Notes: a model not told the origin generated them from the sequence alone. A stretch of DNA of 64,000 nucleotides from Cloeon dipterum (GCF_949628265.1 NC_088789.1:28327883-28391882), one strand, 5' to 3'. Shown: positions 32,201 to 43,443, counted from the stretch's first letter. Made by a program: numbers and translations.

Positions 32201-34689
32201 TCACACAGTCCGGAACTGGGGCTGGTTTTCTTCGTGCTGTTCGCACAGCTGCTCGATCTGCATGTGCGAGGCGCCTTTAGTCTCCGGAATCCAGAGGCCT
32301 GACGTGACAGAGCCGAGGGCGCAAAACGCGGCGTAGAGGGCGAGAACGGCCTCCATGCCGCCCAGCAAGTGTTCCAGGTCGAAAAAGGTCTTGGTGACCA
32401 AGAAGGCGACGACCCAGCTGAAGGAGCCGGTGGCCGAGGTCGCCACCGACCGGTGTTGCTGGGCCACTAGCTCCCCAAGGAGCAGCCCGGACACGGGTCC
32501 CAGTCCGACCGAGTTGGCCACGATGAACAGGCTGAGGAACAGCAGCGGCCACACTCCGCCTGGCCCGAAGGCCATGCCCAGCAGGGCGAACGCCATCACA
32601 GCCTGTGGGATGAGAGAGATATGGCCATTATTAAATTTTTTTAAACTTAATTTTAAGAGTGGCCAGCAATTAAACAACATATTGTTGCTTAAAAATCTCA
32701 TTGAAAGCGTAAAATGTTATGATTTTCCCGCGCATTGCATCACATGCCACGCCTTATGATTTTTACAGGAGACCACGCCCCCATTTGAACGATCCTGCGG
32801 GTTTTCAGTAAAAAATGTCTAATTTAACGATTTTCTTGCACTTTGCAACGGGTGCCACGCCTCCTTTATGAAGCTTTACAGTAAACCACACCCCCATTTC
32901 AAAATTGCCTTATCTTCTAAAAAACAATACTGGATTTTTCAATTTTCCCGCGCTTTCTGTCACATATGCCACGCCTTGTCTGTAAATTTGCCCTGTTAAA
33001 AAATATCCGCGAATTTATTATGAATTCTCTCACTGCATTCTACGATGAACCACGCCCCCTTTTCTAAATTCCCGCGAGTTTACGCCCTTTTCAAGTGGTC
33101 GCTTTTCACAGAGAGAATCAGGTTTTCTCCAATTTCCAATAAGTTGCAACTTTTAGTCGTTCAGTTTTCCATCGATCTCAAGTCTCACAATCAGTCTCAA
33201 CATCCCCCCCCCCTTCTATAGAACGGCGTTGCCACACCTTGAACGATGTGTCAACGCCGCGCCATAAGAAATCATGCATTGCAGTGGGAGGGGGTGTCAA
33301 TGTAGAGCTACGCCCGGTGTTGCCACATTGTACCGAAGGGTTTCGCAAAAAGCTCCAGACGAAAAATCAACCTTAATTAATTATCTACCTGCGAGGAGAT
33401 GAGCAGCAGCCTCCGTCCGACAAAGTCGAGCAGCCCGCACGCGGCCAGGGTTGCCACCCACTGCACGGTGCCGACGACCACCGTGGCTGCCTCGGCGCTG
33501 ACGGTCGAGTGCGTCGCGGACATGATTGGCTCCAAATAAGCCACGATGGCCCGGATTCCGCACAGACGGCTGCTGGTGCGCACCATGCCCACCAGGAGGA
33601 TCGGTTTCACGGCCGCTTTCAGGGCTTGAAACCTGCCCTTGAGGCTGCTGGCCGTCGGCTGCAGGTGGAGCAGTTCAGACAGCTCGGACTGCACGTCGAA
33701 ATTGTCGCCTCTCAGCCGCTTCAGGGCTTCGTGGCTCTCGTGCAGTTTTTTCTTGGACGCCAGGTAGCACGGGGACTCGGGCACTGCGAACGGCAGGACG
33801 ATGCCTGGAAGCGTCACGGCTACTCCGAACCAAGCCTGCAGAAATATTGATGAAATTTAAAAATAATTCGCGCTGATTAAAAATTTTATACCAAGTGTCT
33901 CCACGAATCGAGAAATAGACTAGCAACGTAGCAGGCCAGGGTGCCAACGTTGAACATGAGGACCGGCACGCAGCCGAGAGCCCCTCTGTGCGAAGGGTGG
34001 GCGATCTCGCTGACGTACAGCTGCACCGAGTCCCCGATAATTCCCAAACACACGCCAAAGAGCTGTCAAAAATTATTTTAATAAAACCGAAACAATTTCC
34101 AAACAAAAGTACTCACCAGGTGGGTCAGTAAAATAGGCCAGGGTGCGTTTGCCGTAGCGAGAATGGCCCAGGAAAGGGCGAGAGGAATCGAGGAGAGCCA
34201 GATGGTGGTCCTGCGGCCCTTGGACAGCAACGGCCCCGCGAGAGCTGCCCCGAAGAGGGCTCCCAGCATCAGCAGACTAGCGACCCACGAGAGTGTGTCT
34301 TCGGTCAGGACCAGACCCTCCATCGGGCTTTTCAGCAGCGGCAGCGCCGGCGTGATGAAGCCCAAACTCGCACCGCTCGCCAAACACGACCAGCTTCCCA
34401 GAGCCGCAGCCATCACCTGACAATTGCAATTTACTCCGCTTAATAAAGTAGAGCGTTATACAGGCCAAAAGTTAAGCTAATAAATTAAAACAAATCATCT
34501 GCTTACTCCTCGCCACAAGGATGGCTTGGTTTCCTTCACCAACTGCTCTTCACTGGAGGCTGGAGAGGTGTTCCGTTGCTGCTGACAGGAGGGCTGTTGC
34601 CAGAATTTCGCCCCTTTCGCTGATCCATCTAGGATATCCTCCGAGTTCGGGCCAGAAATTTGCAGATTTTGTGTGTAAAATACGCTCAT
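32201..34689 (-). CDS. SLC2-type MFS sugar transporter (facilitated trehalose transporter-like)
   Basis: Five exons (34507-34689, 34117-34416, 33892-34062, 33389-33835, 32201-32602), all phase 0, give 500 residues with 12 predicted hydrophobic segments. Family marks: GRRTTIW after helix 2, VPESPCYL before the central loop, a long charged central loop, DFVGRR after helix 8, and PETKG after helix 12. These place it with insect Tret1-like sugar porters at the plasma membrane. The odd point is helix 7, where the usual QQLSGIN reads SRLCGIR. The glutamines and asparagine that contact sugar in GLUT-type structures are replaced, so substrate or activity may differ. Intron 4 (32603-33388) holds an R3 repeat. 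An acceptor just before the ATG suggests a non-coding first exon from the palindromic promoter region. Confidence 0.9.
32715..33115 (+). repeat. Repeat family R3 copy in transporter intron 4
   Basis: Several R3 units follow each other, with CACATGCCACGCCTTATGAT, GACCACGCCCCCATTTGAAC, GGTGCCACGCCTCC and GCGAGTTTACGCCC blocks. A small hairpin (GGCGTTG.CACA facing TGTGTCAACGCC) lies just beyond at about 33223-33256. Confidence 0.7.
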
Positions 34690-34849
34690 TTTATTCTTTT
34701 CCTGTAAACAAAGGAATCAGGAATACAATAATTGCAAGGAAAAGTGAGAAAAATAGTCAGTTTGACTAATCAAGTTTCATTTTAATCCTAAATTATCCTT
34801 GCCGCGATTATACATGCGAGCGTACGAACTTTACAAGTTTACACGTCAC

Positions 34850-34858
34850 TTTCGCGCC
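34850..34858 (+). promoter_or_regulatory. E2F-like site 1
   Basis: TTTCGCGCC matches the E2F/DP consensus. It lies between the divergent transporter and LIN37 genes, outside the palindrome. Motif match only. Confidence 0.5.
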
Positions 34859-34964
34859 AAATATATTCAAACGCGACACCCCAGCGCGCGCTGAAGCCTG
34901 CGAGCCAAGCAGTTGGATTTGTAAACAAACAACTCGGTTTGAATCAGCCCCTGCTCACTCATAT

Positions 34965-34973
34965 GGCGCGAAA
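34965..34973 (-). promoter_or_regulatory. E2F-like site 2 (left palindrome arm)
   Basis: GGCGCGAAA, reverse complement of TTTCGCGCC. It is mirrored exactly by site 3 in the other arm. Confidence 0.5.
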
Positions 34974-35219
34974 ATGCGCCAGCTAAGAAGTTCTGCAGCC
35001 ACACACAGGTGGCAGGTCGATAGCTTTTTAAGCCAATAAGAGGCCGTCTCGGAGTTTGTTGCCTGTTACGCCCACGAAAAACTCCGCACATACGCCCCTC
35101 TTCGCCTCCCTCTGCCCGTGGGCGTAACCGGCAACAAACTCCGAGACGGCCTCTGATTGGCTTAAAAAGCTATCGACCTGCCACCTGTGTGTGGCTGCAG
35201 AACTTCTTAGCTGGCGCAT

Positions 35220-35228
35220 TTTCGCGCC
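35220..35228 (+). promoter_or_regulatory. E2F-like site 3 (right palindrome arm)
   Basis: TTTCGCGCC, about 40 bases before the inferred end of the LIN37 non-coding first exon (35270). It is therefore close to the expected transcription start. Confidence 0.5.
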
Positions 35229-35469
35229 ATATGAGTGAGCAGGGGCTGGTTTGAATTTCGGCGTTCTCAGGTGATTTTCTCATTATCTTCTCACAGAGAT
35301 TCAATTTACGTTTGGAAACTTGGAAATTTCATCCATTAAACTGCTTGGGGTCATTTGGCACTGGTTAATCGTGTAAAAAAGTAACTTTAAGGCGAATTCG
35401 TTCGTTTATTTCATGAAGATTTTATGTTTTGTTGGTTGTTCTTCACAGGTGCTCAATTAATAAATCGAA

Positions 35470-38400
35470 ATGCCTCCCAAACGGAGGAGCGTAAAGACCA
35501 AATCTAAGGACGAGGAAGAGCCTACAGAAATGATTTTGCCTGATGGAGGTATGTTGAATTTAATTTTATGTAGCTAGCAGTTTAATCTCAAAAAAATTAA
35601 ACGGATTGTCGATGACTTTCGGCTTGATTTCGATTCCTCTCGGCGAAATTTATCCAACGTTTTGTGTGCGTATTTGGAGGAAAAATTCCTTAAATTGTGT
35701 AACAAATAAATAAGGAAGCCTGATTTTCTCAGAAATTTATTTCCACCTGGAAACATTTCAGAAATTTGCCGTCAAAATACATATAGTTGTGTGATAGAGT
35801 CAAATCCTTGAATGTTTATTTATAAAAATCCTGCGAAATGGACTAAATCGATTAAAGCAATATGTCTGAATCTGAATAAGTGTTGCGAAAATTTAAATAA
35901 TATAAGCAGACACGGACACGTAACGATGACAGAAGAGCAGAAAGAAGTGCCGAGCGTGCATGCAATTTGTTATTTTTTTTCAATGCACTAGTTGCAAAGT
36001 AAACGTTTCGCAAGGCGAAACTTAATTTATTTGCATTCGCCAGCTAGCAAAGCAAGTTTATTTATACGTGAATTTTTAACCTTGCCATTGAAGAAGATCA
36101 TGACTCGCGCTCGCTCGCTCGTGGCCGAAATCGTGATGTTATTGTCAAAAATAATAGTGTATCAAATCATCGTGCATGCGGAGGAGGATGATGATGATGA
36201 TGTACCGAAAAGCGTTTTAATCGCCGCATTTCTTTGCATTGTTTCTTTCCTGGAGGAAGCTCTTTGATCAGCTTTTATTGCTCACGCATGCACTCATTTC
36301 CTGCTACCTTGTAACAATCAGGGAAATCGACAAATTAAATTTATTTAAAAACGGACGGTGGTTAAATCTTCGATTTGTTAGCAAAATTATTAAAACACAA
36401 AACGAAATGAGAAGAAAATTACTACTTGTAATATATCATTTTCCGAATTGTGAAATAGGAAAAATAGGAAATTTTTATCAAATCATTGCAAATTAATGAC
36501 AAGACGAATCGAGTAATTTTTTTTTAATTTCTGAAAACATCCTGAGTTTAAAGAGGAATGATACTGCAAAAGCCTGGAAAATGCTTGTTGCCAATGTATA
36601 AACTCGTCCCTTAGGATTCAGTTGAAGCCTAAATTGACCTAAGAAGCGCTGTAATTTTTTTGAGAAAATTGGCTGCAAAGTTAGCGTGCTTTTCAAATGG
36701 TAAATGGCTGTCTCCTTGCTTGAAATCCGATTTTATTTCAAAACCAAGAGTTTCCCCAATAAGTGGCATACACAATTGGACAGATCTCGACGAGAGGAAT
36801 CGGAATATGCCAAGAAAATATGTTCAAGCGCTGTACATTTTGGAGAAAATTGGCAAAATTTGAATTTTTACTGTAGGAAGGTCCTTTTTATTATTGCAAA
36901 TTGTTTATCGATCAATTGCTTATGGCATCCAACAATTCAAATAATTTTTAATCGTTGCCCAGTATCATTCCACTTTAAAGTGGATCGATAGAGGGCGACA
37001 ATTGAAAATTATTTTCTGAATATTGTTGGATGCAATCAGGGTTTATGTACCAATTTTGCAACGCGCAACAATGCGCCACTGGTTTATTGCCGATTTTTTC
37101 CGAATTTAACCCCGAAAAAAAATCAAATATCGTGCCAAAAAAGTCAAAAGTATTGGAAAATTGCGAAGATTACAGTTAAAATTTTTGGTTTCTTGGTGAA
37201 ACCAGTGGCTTTTATACTGATTTTTTTAAAAATCCTTATTTTTAGTCATCTATAAGGGAATATTTGACCTTCCATAAATATGCACGTGTTTCGGAAAAAA
37301 TCGCAAAAAATGTTTGTATGCAATGTCGTGGGTTTTTACAGAAAAATTGCGGATTTTTACGAACCCTGGATGCAATAGCAGTTGATTGATAAACAATTTG
37401 TTCATTTTTTTTTTAATTTCCAGCGCTTGAGCACATTATTTTGGCAGATTTCGAATCCTCTCGTCGAGATCTGTCCAACGGCGTATGAAACCTTTTAGGG
37501 AAACTCTTTGTTGTGAAACAAAATTCGAATAAGGAGACAGTAACTTTGTAGCCAATTTTCTCAAAAATTGTACAATGTTTCTTTGGTCTATTTTGGCTTA
37601 AACTGAATCCAAAGGGATCAGTTCAGGCATTTGCCACAAGCATTTTCCAGGATTTTGCAGTAAAATGTCCGATTTTTTCCAAATTTCTCAAAAATTAAAT
37701 GATTTTTTCGTTCCATTTCGATTCTTCTCATCGCGATCTATCCAACGGGGCGCCAATTTTGAGTAAAAATGCCCTAAACTGTGAAATAAATCGTGATTTT
37801 ACAGTAGGGAGACAATATTTGATTAGCATCCAAATCGTTGAGCCAATTAAAAAAAAAGAAAAAGTAAATAAAGTACAATTTAGGAAAATTTTTGCTATTT
37901 CCGCTATTTCCTAATATTTAGTATTTTTCAAGTTAAGGTAAAGAAGATTTTCCTCAAATAATCTTCTCTTATTAAGTAAGAATAAGTAAATATTTTGCTA
38001 CTATTATTAAATTATGTCTTCAAGCGTGTAACATCCTATAATTCTATTCTTACACCTTCTAGTCCTCGGCTTAAGCAAGAGAACCCGATAAATATTACGC
38101 GTCTGCTGTTAGAAGCAAATATGGATATGTGCGTATTTATCTATACCGTAAACAGCGGACGTAAATAATAGGATTTCCTTGATAGCTCGCCGGCTAATTA
38201 ACAGTTTTAAGGTTAAACGCGGGCATATCAAATGCAGTCATAAATGAAAGCTTAATTCATCCTTTGGCAGACGCGGTCGCCGGGAAATATTATAAATAAT
38301 TCGAAAACAAAACAAAAAATTACTGACCTTTTGCCGGCATCCAAGTGCAGCGCATGCCGTCGGGTGGAAGAGTGCGGCTCCTTATTTCCGCCGACTGCTC

Positions 38401-40654
38401 GCCGACTCTTGTATATAAATATATCGCTCAGGGGAGGGGGGCTGCTGGGCCGGGGTGAGACACACTCAACTCCTTCTTCCAACCTTCCACTTTTCATTTC
38501 TTACGTACGCCGTCCGACAATAGGAAGTGACTCTAATTAAACTGTCAGCCGCTGAATTTGCGAATTTTACGTGTTAATTAACCATTCAACGAAGAAGAAC
38601 ACGATGCTCGGATGCAATTTTATTTTTGTTTTAAATTTTGCTCGGCGGAGAACACCGTTATATAAAATTTTAAATTCTACACTACAACTACACACTCGAG
38701 AAAATGTTTCGAAAAGTAGTCCAGTGGCACAAGAGCGATGAAAGTTTTTCTCCGCTTTCAGTCTCTTCGTTGCAACTGATCAAATAATGTTAATTCACGG
38801 TTTGATCCGCGGATTGCATGCACGTATGCACATTTCTGTCCTAATTAATTAGCCAATACTGACTGCAATAATTTTTTGCGTTTATACGTTTGCAATCCAC
38901 TATGAAAAAAGGTTTAAGGGAGTTTTCCTGTTTAAAATATGAAATAATTTAATTTTACGAGGATTTAAGCAAGGTTGCATTTGCTGACAACCCAGTTTTT
39001 TCACCACTGGTTTTTACCACTCAATTTTTACCAATTTCTTGCGCAAGAAATTAATTTATTCCATTTTTCTTCTACAAAAATCTTAAATTTCGGTCGGAGT
39101 GCTCAAAATTTCCTCCACTGTGCAGATATTTTCTTTTAAATTGCCTTTTTGCTGCCTCAATTTCGATTGCTACTGCGTCTCTGATTGGCTGAAAGGATCG
39201 AGACAGCAGCGCCACAGTGGCAGTCAGCACAATTAAGCTATGAGACCGGTTTTTACATCGGACTGACCAATCAGAGAGAACCGCTCCTTCCTCTGATTGG
39301 TTGCTGGCGTTTCTTTGACTTGGTTCAAACCAAAAACCGCCAAAAAAAAACGGATTTTACGTTTCCACCTATTTTCGGATGAGTGATTCGACTGGCTAAC
39401 CCAATTCAATCTTCAGGAATCTATTTGCACTGTCAAAAATGAATGTGAATGTTAGATTGCTAATGAGTGCAACTGAAGATCGGTGGCCATGACAGTGGTG
39501 ACGTCACACAATGGCCGTTCTCTTTGTCGAGCCCTCGTTTGCAAACAAGAAGGCTGCGATTCTAAAAATTCCAACTTCACTCTGATTTTCAGAATTTATA
39601 GCTTTGCACAATTAATACAATTTTTGAACACACGACATGTCCTTTAAAATTTTTAAACCAATCAGGAAATTTCAATTTGTTTACAGAAACGGAGGCCGAG
39701 GCCGAAGCCGAAGTGGCGGCCGCCGTAGACCATTTGCTGTTCACGCCGGAGAAGGAAGCAGTGGAGGAAGTGGCTTCGTCTGCTCAGCCGGTATCGATGG
39801 CGAGTCTGTCGATGGCCCGTTCTCGGCTCACCACCCTGCTTAGCAAGATTCACCGCGAGGAAGCGGACCACGAGACTGCCAGGAGCAGTCCCCTCGCCGA
39901 CATTCACGCCGGGGACGACGCGTAAGCGTTTAATTCCTAATTAATTAAAATTGATAATAAAATGTTACAGTGATGGACGCGATTCGCCTAGCTTCAAGAT
40001 AAAGAGCGAATCTGTGGCCGTGCCGAGCAAGAAGCGGCGACGGCGCGAGGTGCTGGAAACCGGAGGGCCGCACCATTCGTACGTGATGAAGCTGTTCGAC
40101 CGCAGCGTCGACCTGGCGCAGTTCAACGAGAAAACCGCCCTCTACCCCGTTTGCAGAGCCTGGATGGCCAACAGGCCCAGACACGTTCCCAAGTAAGTTT
40201 TACAAAAATAAATAAAAAATGCTTCCAGATATTAATTTTAAAATTGTTTCAGGCCAATTCCGCCAGACAGCGATGAAGAGTATGATTATCTCGAGTTGGG
40301 CAGTGAAGAGTTGGGAAGCATTGTCCGCAAAATGCCACCCGCTGAAGCCAAGACAGAGGCGCACAACCGTGTTCCCCACAAGCTGCCGGTCAAATCGAAT
40401 AATGACACAATTGTCAAGCAGGTAAATTATCGTTTTTTAGAACATCGAATTGATTGCAAATCCCAATTGATCAGCTTCTTGACACTTGCCTTCAGGAGGA
40501 CTGCGACGAATCCCTCCTCGAGGAGCACAAACAGCACTGGCGCCAAGTAAAGAGAGACTGGGTGCAGGCGGCATTTAACAACGAGACGCGTTACGGCAAG
40601 AGCATCAAGATGATCGAAGACATTTACAAGCGCGCCCAGGAGCTGTACTCTTAA
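35470..40654 (+). CDS. LIN37: LIN37 homologue, MuvB/DREAM complex subunit
   Basis: Exons 35470-35548, 39687-39921, 39971-40192, 40253-40421 and 40475-40654 join in phase and give about 294 residues, near the 246 of human LIN37. The call rests on the LIN37 core: SYVMKLFDRSVDLAQF, then TALYPVCRAWM, an acidic central part, and a C-terminal helix with RYGKSIKMI..IYKRA. LIN37 is a core MuvB subunit that represses cell-cycle genes in quiescence (Mip40 in the fly dREAM complex). The last exon may instead begin at 40496, where the pyrimidine tract is better, removing seven residues. A non-coding first exon probably ends at 35270 and joins an acceptor at about 35448. The first coding exon (a lysine-rich start) is followed by a 4.1-kb repeat-laden intron and is less certain than the rest. 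Confidence 0.88.
36530..36990 (+). repeat. Repeat family R4 copy
   Basis: Near-identical in reverse complement to 3270-3760, for example CCCCAATAAGTGGCATACAC and CAGATCTCGACGAGAGGAAT. The high identity points to fairly recent spread. Confidence 0.8.
37370..37860 (-). repeat. Repeat family R4, diverged copies
   Basis: CCTCTCGTCGAGATCTGTCC (37450-37480), GGGAAACTCTTTG and AAGGGATCAGTT blocks mark one diverged copy. A further unit follows with TCATCGCGATCTATCCAACG and GATTTTACAGTAGGGAGACA. A related GATATTACAGTAGAGAGACA fragment occurs near 57335. Confidence 0.6.
38320..38480. promoter_or_regulatory. Possible intronic promoter
   Basis: A strong TATA-like run (TATATAAATATAT, about 38411) sits in a GC-rich island. 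On the minus strand it is followed by a short ATG-bearing stretch and a splice-donor-like AAAAG|GTCAGT near 38333. No downstream exon can be recognised, so this is weak. Confidence 0.2.
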
Positions 40655-40661
40655 TTCTAAA

Positions 40662-40667
40662 AATAAA
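40662..40667 (+). terminator. LIN37 poly(A) signal
   Basis: AATAAA starts eight bases after the LIN37 stop; a second AATAAA follows about 25 bases later. Confidence 0.6.
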
Positions 40668-41245
40668 TGTAAATTCGTGTGTAAAATAAAATTAAAAGAA
40701 AAGACTTTGGTACTAAATAGAGAATTTTTTTGGTTGATCCTCTTAAAATCTTAATGATTTGTTTGCAGGCGAATTTGACAAATTGTTAAAAACTGAAGCA
40801 AGATTAAATGTTGGAAAAAATGGTTCCAAAATCTACAGAATAAAAAATGCAGTGCACTAAATATTTATACAAAAACTTTTGCTATTAATTTTGAGATGAG
40901 CTCAACAGGCATTGATGTGACGTTTTGCACTGAATTTAACACGAATTCACACAGTCGTTGAAGCAATTTTGCGTCAAGAAAACCCCAGACAGTTGGAAAG
41001 GGATTATCCTAATTTAATTTTCAGTTTTGTATTCATTTGTTTGCCTGCATTAATTTGTCCTTTTTTTGATTAATTATACAGGATTAGATTGTTTGTCAAA
41101 CTGCGCTTTCTGATTAAATAGAAAAAACGAATTATTTTAAAATCTACCATGCCTAAAATTAATTATGTAAAAAATACACAGAAATAATGAATTAAGTTGG
41201 AATGTCAGACACAATTAAGCACGATCAATCACAAAATTTAAAGGC
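40668..41245. other. Intergenic region, LIN37 / minus-strand 3' end
   Basis: AT-rich DNA with no recognisable gene. It lies between the convergent ends of LIN37 and the minus-strand transcript ending near 41246. Confidence 0.6.
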
Positions 41246-41251
41246 TTTATT
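41246..41251 (-). terminator. Minus-strand poly(A) signal
   Basis: AATAAA on the minus strand. It could serve the gustatory receptor (stop at 41657) or the isolated exon at 41401-41481. Confidence 0.45.
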
Positions 41252-41400
41252 GGAGGTACACTGAAAACTATGTCTATTTCGAGCCAAAAACGCTGGAGCG
41301 AGATATTGCAAAATGTTGCGAACTTTTTGAAACGCAGCTAAACAAAAATAATATATATTATTAGTGCCCTCCGCCACCACATGACGGCCGGCCGCTGCTT

Positions 41401-41481
41401 TTATGACGGGTTCTTGTCTTGTGTTTCACGGCCGCGCGCCGCACCTAGGGTCTGCAGGCACGCGTTGAGGCAGATCAGGCG
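41401..41481 (-). CDS. Possible orphan terminal exon, unknown product
   Basis: In an AT-rich setting this short GC-rich piece has a clean acceptor on the minus strand (CTCTTCATTTCAG at its upper edge). An open frame of 26 codons begins RLICLNACLQTLG and ends in TAA. Most codons end in G or C, like genuine exons of this window. A minus-strand poly(A) signal follows about 150 bases on. I do not recognise the product. The frame might simply lie in the 3' UTR of the gustatory receptor, so this is a candidate only. Confidence 0.25.
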   Translation of the reverse strand, partial: RLICLNACLQTLGAARGRETQDKNPS

Positions 41482-41656
41482 CTGAAATGAAGAGCGTCAC
41501 GAGCCACGACATAAAAAAATAAGAAAAAGCTGTGAGGTGGCATCAGCAAAACACCGCTACTAATTTTAATCAGAACCGAAAACCAAATGAATTTTTGTAT
41601 TCTATTTTTTCATGAACGCGTGGGTTTGGTAATTAAAATATTAATTAATATTTTAG

Positions 41657-43051
41657 CTACTCTGAATCTGAAAACTGGTACAAAACAAAGAAATAAGTTA
41701 AAACAAAGCTAATAATGGATCCGAAAAATTCGTAATTGAAAGTTAAGAGGGAACTAATTTTCACAGCAAACGATTGCTGGGAATCGACGGAAATCATATG
41801 CAGAATGGTAATCATCGCGTAGCAGTGGGTTGGAAATAAGTTTTCCATCCAAGGTAGGCGGTAAATCTCTTTGTTCAGCGCATCACTCTGTATAAATAGA
41901 AAAGCGAATTTTTTTAAATTTAAAATAATCCAGGTTTAGAGAAAATTATTTTACACAGTTCCGCAGTGTTTGTCCGACCATGCAATAGCAAAATATTTGC
42001 GTGCCAACCCAGAAAATATACAGGAACAAAACAGAAACGATTGTCAGTGAGGTCGCGTACTGCAAAAAATAAAATATGTATAAAGATAAAAGTTAAAAAA
42101 ATCAGATACATTTGCCGCTGTGAACGTATGTGAGCAGATTGAAATCGTGCTCATCGAAATGACGAGTGCCATGACTGGAGAAAAGAAGTCGTTTGTTTGG
42201 TCTGCAAGGCTGAAAAATAAAATTAATGAAAAATACATTTTTTACAAGAAAACTTACGCCACGATTTTTTTACGTAGTTCCAACCAATGTTTCAACTCAG
42301 GATTCGTCTTTTTTACAGGCAGAATAATTTTCATCTTTCGTGGCAAAATAACGAATTCCAGGGTATTTTTCAAGATCAATATTTCTTGGCTGATAATTAA
42401 ATAGAAAAAGAACACCAACGAGTCCAGCGACATGACTTTAAACGGATTTAGGCAGCTCGCCGTTGCAGAAAAGTAAAACATGTAACCCTTCACTGCTGAT
42501 GTTCCGAATGCTTCCTCGATCATTTCCTTCGTCATAGCGCTTTCGGCTTTTTTGCTATCGTTAAATGCCGAAATTGTCAGTGAAATTGCACAAGATTGAA
42601 TAATCACATAAACCAAAGCTTGAAACAGCAAAATTTTTCTAGCTCGATTCCCTGCGGCCCTTACAGGTTTATTTTGAAAGCGCTGAAAGGTCGGGTTGCT
42701 CAAAATTTTATCCAAATTCGAGAATAAATCCAAAAGTTGATTTTTCTTAGAAATTATGTAAATAGATTTAAGGCTGACGCTTATGTGCCCGCAAGAGAAT
42801 GCAGCAACTCTTCCTAAATCTCTTGGGGACAATTTAGTGTCCACTAATAGCTTATTCAACTGTGAACAAGCCGCCGCAGCCAGTAAAACGAGCAAGATGC
42901 ACTTCTCGTAAACATGGGCCAAGATTTTTGCTGACGAAGCCCGAAAGTTGAGATTTCCAAAGGGAATCCAAAGGCCCAGCGCGAAGTTGACGCCGAGAAT
43001 TAGTCGCAATGCGCGATCACTCTCCAACAGCGTCATGTTTAATGAGGGCAA
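41657..43051 (-). CDS. Gustatory receptor (7tm_7 family)
   Basis: Exons 42258-43051, 42110-42209, 41955-42059 and 41657-41887 join in phase and give 409 residues, typical for insect gustatory receptors. Seven hydrophobic segments are apparent. The C-terminal hallmark TYhhhhhQF is present as TYFFVLYQF nine residues before the middle of the last line of helix 7, and the family-typical stretch ELRKKIVALADQTNDFFSP precedes helix 5. Odorant receptors lack the TYhhhhhQF motif, so I prefer a gustatory receptor. The last three introns are all short, and the last two are phase 0, as in many members. The ligand cannot be predicted. The gene stands alone here, with no tandem copies in the window. Confidence 0.85.
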
Positions 43052-43437
43052 ATCGATTTTGTTTGCCAGTCTACAAAGGAAAAGGAAGAAGTGTATTATT
43101 AAAATTGCGTTAATGGAAATTATGTTTGGATTGTAATTATTATTGTTACTTTACGCGTCACGTGGTGTTATTTTAACTGGAAACAAATACAAAAAAAAAA
43201 TACACCACCGACGTTTTCCGAAGCATTAATATTATTACCCAAGCAGTAAACCAAGTTTTTTATCTTCCCCGTGTTATAAAACGCCAAAACCCGTTGAATC
43301 AACGAGGATTTCTAAAAAAATGTGACGAATGAAAGTCCTGTTTGTACTTAATGAATTTTAAAACGCATGCCGATGGAGTCCAATAAATAATGATTAAAAT
43401 TCAAATCGTTTCAAAGAATATCAACATAAACATTATA
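43052..43437. other. Intergenic region, gustatory receptor upstream
   Basis: About 390 AT-rich bases between the receptor start and the inferred 3' end of the SYCP2-like gene. A receptor promoter must lie here or the gene has more 5' exons. No motif stands out. Confidence 0.5.
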
Positions 43438-43443
43438 TTTATT
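43438..43443 (-). terminator. Possible poly(A) signal of the SYCP2-like gene
   Basis: AATAAA on the minus strand about 330 bases after the stop at 43776. Confidence 0.4.

Larger units (their letters stand above)
34945..35248. repeat. 304-bp palindrome between divergent genes
   Basis: Arms 34945-35076 and 35117-35248 are 132 bases each with a 40-base loop. I found two mismatches (AATAAG against AATCAG, and GCCTGTTACG against GCCGGTTACG). Each arm carries an E2F-like GGCGCGAAA, and the right arm has a complete CCAAT box. The palindrome fills most of the space between the transporter and LIN37 start regions. A donor (TTCTCAG|GTGATT, exon end 35270) just outside the right arm suggests that LIN37 transcription starts in or near that arm. 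An inverted duplication of one promoter is the simplest reading, though an inserted foldback element is possible. Confidence 0.9.
35549..39686 (+). other. LIN37 intron 1
   Basis: This 4.1-kb intron holds three R4 repeat copies, a GATGAT microsatellite near 36187, a TATA-rich GC island at 38320-38480, and several CCAAT/ATTGG boxes at 39180-39310. I find no recognisable coding exon in it on either strand. Confidence 0.6.

Noticed and set aside
41657-43051. Odorant receptor instead of gustatory receptor
   Set aside because: The TYhhhhhQF signature in the last helix is typical of gustatory receptors and absent from odorant receptors.
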